Part shown: positions 45,301-57,300 of the stretch, one piece after another
How the letters are laid out: the number at the start of each line of letters is the position of its first letter
How positions within the stretch are numbered: the stretch's first letter is position 1
From: Rhopalosiphum padi
Taxonomy: Eukaryota > Arthropoda > Insecta > Hemiptera > Aphididae
Direction: 5' to 3'
DNA: 64,000 nucleotides
NCBI RefSeq assembly: GCF_020882245.1
Contig: NC_083597.1
Span: 88,576,152-88,640,151 of the forward strand
Translations under genes and position numbers: made by a program
Notes under the pieces: generated by a model
What the model saw: the letters and a program-made list of their open reading frames with translations, nothing else
What the model was told of the DNA's origin: nothing
Database searches by the model: none

Positions 45301-48300
45301 AATATAAACACTGCGGGTTTAAAAGTACTATGATACTAATTTGTATTTCGTTAACAGAAAAATAAACAATTTTTCTCTCTCCAAATTATAATATTGCCCC
45401 GCACTCGTTTTGGACTTGCACGGCGAGAGTATAAATTCCAGCGTTCCGTTTATTCGGAAATATGCGCGTTTGAATATTTGCTCGCGGTTCACTTAAAAGT
45501 TTGTATTGCTTATCGTGGAAACTGATAAGTTTTTTACACATGTCTTGAGTCGTAACACAATTATTTATCCGCCGGCGCTTTAAAACCTATCAAATTGTTT
45601 TTGTACCCACAAACTCACAAACAGATTTCTACCGTAAACGCAATATTTTAATGTAAATACGTCGCACGTTTGCGTTAAGAACATTATATTAAAATAAAAT
45701 ATTTCATCTCTCGATTATAATAAGCCGATATATACGACCTTCCGTCGTGTTATATATATATATTCAGACGATTTCCAATGAGTTTCTCGACGTTTTAATC
45801 ACTATAATATAGAGACGAGACGCGTATATTAAATCACTGCATTTTTTCGACCTAAATAATATACTGTACGTTAAACGTACTGGCAATAAACAATAGCGTA
45901 GTAGTATATTTTCCAACCTTGTTCGCCGCGATAAAGAAATAACGGGGAAATAGACGGAGAAGAAGGCTTTTAGAAAAATCAATCACGTAGTGCAGTACCT
46001 ACACAGTGCTCCCGTAACAGAATATTAAACAATCGAACGCCGTGTTTCTTCTATTCCTTTTAATTAAACGTTTGGTTTTGTCTCTGCCCGAATCACGTGG
46101 ACGTTATAGGTACTACTTACTCGCTGTGCGTTATGCAAGTGCGGAGCGCAGCATAATATTATATAATAATTTATTTTACGACAAGACAAAGCTAATTAAA
46201 TTATTCCTTTCGAAAAAAACCGGGTCACTCTTTCTATGAAGTCGTGTTATAGAGAGGACGAGGTTATATTAACCCCCCTCCCCGGGGGGATCACTAAAGT
46301 ATACTCTGTAATGTTTGTGCTGAGTTGTGCTGGGTATGCGATGATTATTATTATTTTCGTTATGTTTTGCTTCAGAGATAATAATGCCGACGACCGTCCC
46401 GCCGACTACGTCCACTACGACCGCCGCCACCACTACCACGACCACAACGACGTTACCGTCAACCACAAGAATGGCCACAACCTCGACAGGTAAATTTGAT
46501 TTCGTTGTATATAACTAAGTTAGACGTTACCACCACATACGGATATAATATAATGTTAATTTGAATAAATTTCGTGTGGGTATAGTAATATGGATGGAAT
46601 GATATTATGCTTATTAGTATGTCTTGAAAAGACGAGTAGTGTCGTCTATAAATTAATCTCTAGATTTCATCCTATTAAACTGATAAGATGTACATCTATA
46701 GCTTCTTGACCCTTAGAATCCCCGTGTATAAAAATCTTTATTTGGTTAAATATAAGGTATTTCCAGTTAAGATTTTCCTCGACAATTTATTTACATGACA
46801 GACAGTTAAAAATTAAAATAAAAAATCATCATAATAAACCTTTTAACCTATATTTTAATAATATTACACTATTTTTAGCAGCATCGTCTATTTTAAATTT
46901 ATTTTTTAGAAAATAATTTTTATCAGCATTAACTTCACTGTTTTGTGAATATAAAATATTATGTAATTACACCTAAACAATAATCAATGTATCACTTTTA
47001 ATATTTTAAATAGACTAAAAAATATATATTTTTTTTTATCAATTAATGAATAAACACATATTATTATCTACGATATATCATATATTAATAATTAATGGGA
47101 AAAATAATTAAAATTTAATTTACGTTGATTCAAATTTATAAAAATAAAATTAATATTATTAAAATATTATAGTGCTCCTTTTTAATTACATTTTCTCGTT
47201 GTATTGTTATCAACATTATATTTTATTTGTTATATCATTAAATAATTTTAATAATATGTTTTTATATTTAAATAACAAAATATATTTTTGAAGATTTTTG
47301 TAAAATATTTAATTTACTGTCACGTTTTACAGTTTCTAGGCTTAAAGGCTTAAAAAACCAAATGAAAATAACCCTATGGTAGACAATTAAATATGTTCAT
47401 TACCAAAAGCCTCTGAAATCAGAGTATGAAATCATTTAAAGTATGATGAACAATTAATAATGAATTAAGTTAAAAAGGTTTTTTTTTTAAATTTCAGAAA
47501 TACCATATGAAAATGTGTTTTAATAATTCTATTGTGATAATTATTTTTTTTGCATTTTAGTATTTTTCCATTATGAAGTTAACTAAAAATTCAATAAAAA
47601 TCATTTAAACTGAATACTTGTGGCAATTTTATTGTAATTTAAATTAAAGGCAGTCGACATTCACGAACAATATCTCGTAGCTTGTAAATTTAACGATAAA
47701 TTAATTTATAACATTCTTTTTGTGGTGCACCCTTCATTGATATAACTATAAATTATATAGTACTTGCCGTGTTCACGTTGTGTACTATAATTCATTCTGT
47801 GTTGGAAACAAAAAAAAAATTTAGTTTGTACGAACGAAGAAATATCATCAATTTTACTGATATTCAGTTAAATTGACGAATAATAATATATTAAATTACG
47901 AGTACTATTTACTTATTTTTTTTTACTAAACTTCTTTCGATATAACGAATAATAATATTAATAATATGTTAGTTTCGATTTCGTTTCAATTTAAACAATA
48001 ATTATATTCTATAACATAATTTCAAAAAACCTACCTATAAAATGTTTTGGATTCAAATAGCTGCAGTTAATATTGTTTTAAAAATAAGATTGTTAATCGA
48101 TGGTTTATATTTGTTTATATTATCACAAAAAAAAAAAATAATATATATACATATTATATACTTTTTTAAGTATTAATTATTTTAAAATTTCAATTTCTGA
48201 TCTCCATATATTGTTTGATAAAATAATAAACGCTATCATTGGTATACGAATAATAGAATATAATAGAACTTTTAAAATAATCATTTACCTTAGTATTACA

Positions 48301-51300
48301 GATTGGATAAAAAAAAAACATTAATTAAAAGTTGATATTGTTTATTATTTTTATTTATTACAATACCATGTATTTAAAATGTAAACATTATGAGTGGTTT
48401 TAATAAGTTCATGATTGTTTGTAATTCAAAAAATTGAAAATATTATATAAGGTATAAAAAACAATTGAAAAATACAATTTATTTATATCATATAAACCAT
48501 AAATTATGATTTAAACTTATCATATTAAGCTAAATTCTTTGTTGAACCAAATTTCACCAGTAAAACCTAAAGTTTATAACGACTTTCAAACAAAATGAAT
48601 CTTATAGAAATTTAAGAAAAAAAATAAATGTAACAGAAAAGCTAATAAATAACTATGAGTGTAAAATAATATTACTGAAATATATAACTCAATTTATCTA
48701 TAATACTTAACATTTTTTTCTTTTAAGGCTATAATTGAATTTTTTAATATAATAATAATATTATGTTATAAATGGTTCTTAATGTATAAATAACATGCTA
48801 ATTCTATAACCATAATTTGTCTGCCTTAAGATTTTATTTCTTTAGCAGCATTTTGTAATTTTGGGTTTGAATCATTGACAGGTGATTCATTGACTGTAAA
48901 ATAATATTTTAGCTAATTTATAACGAAAATTACTAAATAATGGATTCAATTAATACGTTTAAATTATAAAAACACAGGATTATTCTATAGCTTATGCATA
49001 TTTTGGGGGTTTTTTAAAGACAAATTAGTGATATTGATTAGGGATTCAAAATAATATAAGAAAAACAATTACCTACGTCCCATGTCTATTATTTATAAAT
49101 ATAATAAGATACTGATATTTAGTGATATATAATATATGGGGCAATTTAGTCTTAGAATTTTCCAAACAAAACTATGAAGTTATTTATTTAATATTACTAA
49201 CTATATAGTTTAACTAAAGATTTGATTGGTTTTTTTCTCTTTTTTTTTCAGTGGTGCCATCACCAGCGACAAAAAGGAAAAGTCATACAATATCTGGTAA
49301 AGTTAAACTATAAATATTTAAACAGTAATTATTTCTTAATTAATAAAATTGATTAAATGGCAAGTATAATTATTTTTAGTTGATTAGAGAAAACTTTTTT
49401 TTTTTTATCGAAACATCAAAGAAATTATTGTACAACTTTATCACGTATATATTTAAATGTAGATTATATGTTCAACTTTTTACGGTTGATTAAAATTTCT
49501 AACAGATTATTCAATGATTTGATATTGAAAATAAAAGACTTGCATAATTATAATATGTTTTAATTTAATTAATTAAATTGTTTCGAATTTAGTAATTTCC
49601 TTATTTAATTATTTTAAAATACAATTTTCAGCGTTTTAAAAATCATAATATACAGTAATCGTGTATGTAATGCAATCGTATAAAGAAATAATAACAACGA
49701 AATCTGGTAAATCCTTTGGTGTATACTATGAGTACTAAATTATAGTACGTTTAAAATAGTTATAACTAGTAATTTAGTTATAATAGTTATGACTTTATTT
49801 ATTAGATCACTGTAATATTTTTAAATTTAAATTAAATTTATAACTATTGTATAGGTATGGCTCTGAACAAATAAGATTTTTAGATAAACGTTTATTTCTA
49901 AAAATACTTTTTTATAACTTATTTTTATTATTACTGTTATTTTATAGATTTGATTGGTTAAACTAATTAATACAAAAAACAAAGCATAATATCACTTCCG
50001 AAGAAATATACCAATTGCGGCGTACCTTAAATATATTCGTCGCGTAAATAGCTTAAAATTAGTCTAAATATTTTGAAAATGTTATTTTATATAGAAAGTA
50101 ATTATAATATACAACATTCTGGAATGTTTCTAAAATTAATTTATTTGAATTATAACGACATAACTTTAATATTTAACGAGGGGTTATTGTTAATTGATTT
50201 TCGATATAGTATTTTGTTAGATTTTTAAATTCAAACGTTAAAGAAAAATAACATACTGAAATTTTAGATATGTTTTTAACTTAGCAAGAAAACATATAAG
50301 TCATTTCGTATTTATTATTTGTTCAAGGTTTTTTATCACAAAACTATATCAACGTAAATTGAAAAATCAAATATTTAAAATATCTTTAAATAACTCTAAA
50401 ATAGCAATTTTTAAGACATTTTGTAGAATTTTTCTATTTTTTACATCATGAAGTGTCAACAAGGTCAATTTCTTTACCAAAAATCTCCTTCAAATTTAAA
50501 TTCTCTGTTTAAAATATGATGATGGATAAGTATTTTTCTGAAGATTTGGCAGATTGAGTTTGGTAAAGGATAATTGTTAAATAATCGATTAGTATATTTT
50601 GCAGGATTCGTTGGTTCGGAAAAGAGGTAAAACAGGGTATAATAAATAATAATTGATCTTATAAATATAAAAAAAATATTCAATGTATGTTGGAATAATT
50701 TATTTTTATTAGCTTTTAGGTTAAAATTTTGACAAAATTCCTCAAAATCACGAACACTTTCAAATTATTTCACATTGAAAAATGTATGAAATATGCAATT
50801 TTAAAGCCTTAGGCTTGTAAATTTAATACAAAATGTCAAAGTTCTTAGAATCAGTCTATACTGAAACCAAAAATCTAAAAATATATAATATGTAAGCATA
50901 ATTTTTTTATTGATATTTTATATTCAAATTTCAACGACATCACATATTTAAACGATGAATAACGATATTTATTATTTTATGATATCTTATGATATTTTAT
51001 GATATACACACATTAATATTTTTAAATGCAATTTTTTTGGAAAAAATGAACTCATCCTAGGTACTGTACTATTAGTAAAACAAATCATTTTATCTAAACC
51101 AAATATCAAAATACATATTATATATTTATTAATATAGACCGCGATAGACCGTTTCTGCTCAGAATTTTTTTTCGTATACAACGATATTATATCATTGAAT
51201 TAAAATCTAATAATATATCCATCACCGTGACCCACTCGACACCAATTGCAAAGTAGAGCGGTTTCCATTTCCTTTTTTTTTTTTTTTATGAAAATAGCCT

Positions 51301-54300
51301 ATTTGATTTAATTTCAGCATATACTTTAATAATATTATGTCAGTAACTATACGTTATTAATCGTACTACTTAGTCTGCTAACGTTATACCCATGTTTAAC
51401 GGCTACAACAGCATTCGTGGAAGAACACCTATTTCAATTATGGCCCCCTTCACCCCGTGGCAATATGCCTACAGCAGAATATTTCATTTGTGAGACGAGT
51501 GTCTCACTAAACTCCCGTAATGCCATATCCAGATGTATATTACATAATCCTTGTGGAATAAAACCATATTCAAATATTATGAACAATCGTCGTAAACAAT
51601 CGCGCTGAGTATTAATTTTACTTTATGAAACATTTAATAAATTTGCCGCGCAAATATACGTAGTATGTTCATATTTTGAGGTTCATACTTATACACGCCC
51701 GCTGTTGATGTAGGTAATGTAATAGTTGATTCGACGACAAAATATTGACACGCTCATAGTGTTTAAAATCGTGGTTTTTATATCGTTTAATTACCGTGGA
51801 CAACAGAACAACATAATATTAATATCATTTTCTTGACTAGTAAAATAGTTTAAACCAAATTATTAATTTTTTTTTTTTATATAACGCGCGGTTTAGTTTT
51901 AACAATATTATTGACGTACGTACTTAACTTTAAAATATAAAAATCAGCCACGATCTAAAGCTTTATAAATATACATACTTTAAATATACACTAGGTTCCA
52001 GCGTGGCAAATCCTTCCTTACAATATTGTTTAATTGATTCCATTCCGTTCATAACCTTTTCAAATTCGGTTGCATAAGGAATGAGTGAGGTCGCTGGTAA
52101 AATATCCACAGTTGATATCAGTATTTGTTCCGTTTGTATGAACTTCTTTTCAAACTTCCGGTGACACGTTTCAGTACAGTCGGAACGCTTATAAACTGTT
52201 CAAAAGATGTTTACTTTTTTACAATTAATGTATCTTTCAAAATAAAATGAAAACATATAATTGATTTATTAAAGCTGTGACTTGAATACATTTTTTTAGT
52301 ATTTTATGAGCACATAAATTATAATATGTCAATAGAGTACAATATACAATATAATGGCAAATATTAAATAAACTGTTAATAATATGAATATTAATTGAAT
52401 GCCTAAATAACACAGTTTGCTAACAGTTTCATGCGAATAATGTATTTATTATTTCTTTATTTTTACAAGATAATATTTTATTTATTAAATTGATTATTTA
52501 CATTAAAAACTCTTGTTTTATTAATGTTGACTAATTCTATTACTCGGTTTAGTTATTTTTTAATAGATTAAATTGCTATAAGTATATGGATGTACGAGCT
52601 TATAAATATTTTAGAATTAGTTTAAATAATATTTTAAACATTTCATTGTGTATAATAATTTTAAAGTAAATTTTGACAGTCAATACTCAATTTAATTATT
52701 TTATCATTCATCTGAACAATATTTTTTTTTGTATAATATTTTTTTATAAATCAGCTGAATTTATATTATAAAATAAGAGAATAACTAACTGTTGACATAA
52801 TATAATGTACTGAAAATAACTATCGAGTCTAGAAACTTGAAATTGTGCACAGTGGTTTTTTATATAATGCAATAAGTATACCTTTATATATTTAAGTCAA
52901 TCTCTAAAAAGGGTTTTTCGCAAATTCAACACAAAAATGTGTCACAGATTGACTATGGGACCCACTTATCCAATCACTAAACAGGTTTTTTTTTTTTAAC
53001 GTTTGAATCACACTATGGATCAGGTTTAAGCATAGTTGTATAATATTATACTATACTCCTGTTTCCGTAAAATATGCATTTAATATTACAATAATAATAT
53101 ACGTCTTACAACAATACTTAACTCATATCCTCCGTAGCTCACCCATCGTAGTCGACCTTGACATGCATGATTATTACAGGTACACGTTATTATATTATAT
53201 TAAACTGCCTTCAAACATCGACTAGGTACTTTTGCAACACGAATTATGTGAATCCAATCAGTACCTATCACTATTATACCTGTGATCTTAAGCGTATTTA
53301 TTTTAATGTTATGGAAATCGTTATTATTAGAAAGATAATATTGATAATATTGTATACTATTATAATAATTTTTATCGTTCTAGTTTAAGCGTTTAATGTG
53401 TACAAATCGTATATTATCGTAACAATAATATAATTGCCAGTACTATTTGTTTTTTTACAAATTTCAAACGTTGTGATGGGCTAGAATGGGTAAAGTGGGC
53501 TTACGTGTCATGTTGGAAAAATAATCATCTGTTACCATTTTTTAAACACGAAAGTTGTATTACTTTCGGGGTTTAAAACATTTTAAATCTATTCGTTTTA
53601 TGTCTATACGATATTTTTTCTCGCACGAAACCGACTGACGAGACGACTCGTGGAGATTTTTGTTTTTTCAAAGAAAAAATAAACCGTCTTGTTTTAATAT
53701 ATATCGTCGTGTAATGAGGAATAGTTTTACCAGTAAAATCCCATTTCATCGACATTTCCATTCAGAGAGAACTCAAAATACACACACACACACACTTATT
53801 GGCCAATGTTTCGGACATACACTCTCATATCGTATGCATATACACTATTATGAGTTCATGTCGACCTTGTAATAATGTTCATCACACCGGGACGATCGGC
53901 CTAGAATTTAGATTTCGTTACACGCGTTCGATCATGCCCCGGTGGCGCACAATACTATAATATTATACACAGGTACCTATCCGGGAGAATGGAATTTTCA
54001 TTAAGTCCGTCCCCCGGCCGATTTCCGGGCGGCGGTGCATGAAGATCGTAATATAGAGCGTTTCACGTCATGTTCTACCCTTTTAGCTAAACGCAGTATT
54101 GGATATAGTATAGTATTAGTAATAATAATCCGAAAACGGTTTTTGACTTGTATACAATCCGTATATATATATATGTATATATGTATATATATATATCTCG
54201 TTTATTCTACGATTATTCGCAAACACGCTTTCTCTCCACCTTCGCCTACCAATTTCATCACAGACACCGTCGTTAAACTTTTCTCTCGTCTATAATATAA

Positions 54301-57300
54301 TACGCTCGTTGTCGTATTACTAATATTATTCTCGAAAACGTCTCGCGACACTATGGTCTGCCGTAATAGTATAGTTTTCGCAATGCCATGGTAATAACGA
54401 GGGCGGTGTTGGTGGCGATGACGTTTCGCCGAAATTGTATTCCTTAAGAATTTCTCGCCCCCAAAATTGTCGTGTCAAAACGGTTTGTTTTTATTTAAAT
54501 CGCACACAGCCGCACACCGTAGTCGAAGGCGAACGAAATAATAATAAAAAATAACCTACGCACGTCGCGTGTAATATTCGCGTTTTTGCTTGTTCTTGCA
54601 GTACGCGATATTCGAGCGGAGCATAATATTATGTATGCGCCCAAGTTTAATCGAAACAGAATTGGAAAACTAAAATGTTCGTCGCATACTATAATTCAGA
54701 CGTATGACGCCGCTTTTACAACGAATATTTACATTTATTTATGTTTACACGAGAATTCTTCCGAATTAATAAATACAAAATACAAGCACGTGTTTGTACA
54801 CATTATGTATTATATTACTATACTGTTTTAAAGCCAATTTTAAATATACGATTAACTTATGAGTTTATGACTTGACAGGTATACCGTATATACCGTAAGA
54901 TTATAAGCAGTATAGCCAATGAAAACATAACACTAATAAATAATTTATAATTTTGATGTAGGTGTGTTTATTTATGAATACTAACCGTCTTATAACAGGA
55001 AATCAACAAATTATTTGATTCTCAAGTCAGACGATGGGATGATAGGTTAATATAGTACGTCATTAAAAAAAAAAAAAAAAAAACATTTTTTTATAATTAA
55101 ATCGGTTTTCTTCTTTACAAATTTCTAAATTACAATAAACAGTAAAATTACTTAAAATCATACAATTACCATTCATAATCACACATTTTAGACCGTTTAA
55201 TATCACACATAAGAAAAAAAAAGTGCAAATGAAGGTCAACAATTCAAAACAGCACACATTTAATTGTTAATTAAAAATAATTAAATTTATGATTTATTAT
55301 AATTTTAATACTAATTAAACTTATAATAAGATGAAGAAATGTATGTAAAGCAAATAATATTTAGATTGGGATATTCCTAGTATTTTAAAATATTCTATTA
55401 AATTAAACTCATCGATTATGATTTTGTGATTTTGAATAAATATAGTTAACTAGTGTGTAATTCTAAAGAATAATGTAATTTTAGATAAATGTGTGCGTTA
55501 TTGATGTATAATATCAGTGTGTGTGTGTGTGTGTGTTATTGAACGGTTTGATTTTGAGAAAACTGTGCAAAATTTATGTATACATGTGTGTGGATATTAA
55601 CGAAGACCTTTTTTGAAAGTGTGTGGTTATGACGACCGTCAGAATTATTTTATGACAGAGAAAACAATTCATCTTCGGTATAACTTTATAATGCAAAAAC
55701 AACGTTATGGAATACGGGTACCGGAAGAACCTTATTATGTGTCAGTGGATGCCGAGTGGCGACTGCCGACACTGAACGTCTATTATCTCAAGATTTTCAT
55801 TTCCGGAGAGCATAGAATTGCATGCATAATACATATTTATTATTAATCGGTCTTGATTTTGTGACGGGTGTTCAACCCTAATATTTTTTTGGTTCGATTT
55901 TAAAACAATAATATATTTTAGATTCTGAGCAGAGTGAGGAATATGCAATAATTTTACAATGATATTTTGTGGTTTATTGTGTCTGTCATCTAACTTTGAA
56001 GCAGTAAATTCGTTGCTACAATTTTAAACAATAAAGCTTATTCGGTAGTAAATTTGGTCTTATAACCTATTTTAGAATTAAAAGTTAAGTAAATTAGTTA
56101 TAAGTATATATAATTTAATCAATTAACACAAAGAATCGGAGAAAACCGTAATATATATATATATATATATATATATAACATCACTAGGTATTGAAAAGAA
56201 GGTTTTTTTTGGTTCAAATAAAAATATATATTATAGACTTTAAAAGTTAAAAAAATGTTTAAATTACTTCTTTCTAGGGATTATAACAGACATTTAAAAA
56301 TAACTAACATATTTTTAAGTTATTTATATAGGCATTTTATAATGCTGTTTCTCGCTTAGAAAACTTAATGGATTAAAATTGCGTTTTTTCCCCATAAGTC
56401 TATTCTATTACTGAGAAATTTTAAAATATACTTAATATTTTATTTTCAAAAGTTTTAATTTTCAAGAACAAAAATGTAAAAATCTTGAAAATTAAAAAAA
56501 AAATGGGAACATATTGTCATTAAATGTTTATGTTATAAATGCTGATAAAATTATAGGTATATATATATAAATTATAAATAAAAAAAGGTTTTTTACGCTA
56601 TTAAATAATTTGATGTAATTCAAAAAAAAATATTAAAAATGTAGAAACTTAACATTTTAATTTTCAATATTAAGTTTATTATCATTTTTCAAACATAATT
56701 ATATTTTTAAAATATCTGGAACAATTTTAAGGTGCTTATAATAATACAATTTTACACCATAGACATTCATGCCATTTTATGGAAATTCAGAATTGTGTAA
56801 GTTATAAAGCGATCTTAACAAAAACTAATTTTACCTACTGAATTAAGTAAAAATATTAATAAGTTAAATATTATATAACGAGAAGATTCTATAGTGAGAG
56901 ATTCTGATCGACCCGCCTCATTCACTTAGAATAGTTTTTCGCGTATAATGATTTATTGTTAAATTTCAAATTAATACATTAATTATATTGACCGTCTCAA
57001 ATTCAAAATTAAGATTATATACACTCGAAACTTACTGTGTAGCAAAAGCTAGTAACATGGTTTTATTTTTTGCAATTCAAATTATAAAAATCAGCATACT
57101 TCAGCTTATAGATCGGACTGTATAATAATATAGCTGAGTACTCAATTTAAACAACATATAGTCATATAATATGTATTGGAACAAATTAATAATAATAATA
57201 ATAATTTATTTATCTAAACTTTATGCCATAATTACAAAATGTTTATTACATTTTTATGTTTATTTATAAATATTAAATATTTTCTAATTAAATATACGTA

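Larger units (their letters stand above)
34616..46375 (+). other. Intron 6 (about 11.8 kb)
   Basis: The longest intron seen. It contains an 18-bp palindrome (36404-36421), a GC-raised patch (about 39590-40010), an (AT)n microsatellite (39364-39395), a decayed BED-finger fragment (about 43610-43866, minus strand) and a GC-raised stretch before exon 7 (about 45400-46300). A 42-codon ORF at 38474-38602 is discussed under findings. No further exon was recognised. Confidence 0.8.

Noticed and set aside
46236..46493. 85-codon ORF with a hydrophobic stretch running into exon 7
   Set aside because: It is in a different frame from the Thr-rich exon, ends at the donor site, and its upstream half is intron with an acceptor in the middle.
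51417..51608. 63-codon ORF in intron 8
   Set aside because: It starts with GTG, matches no family I recognise and lacks splice sites fitting the gene phase.
55613..55846. 77-codon ORF just before dispersed-repeat copy C
   Set aside because: No domain was recognised; it may be repeat-derived and a second frame is open on the other strand.
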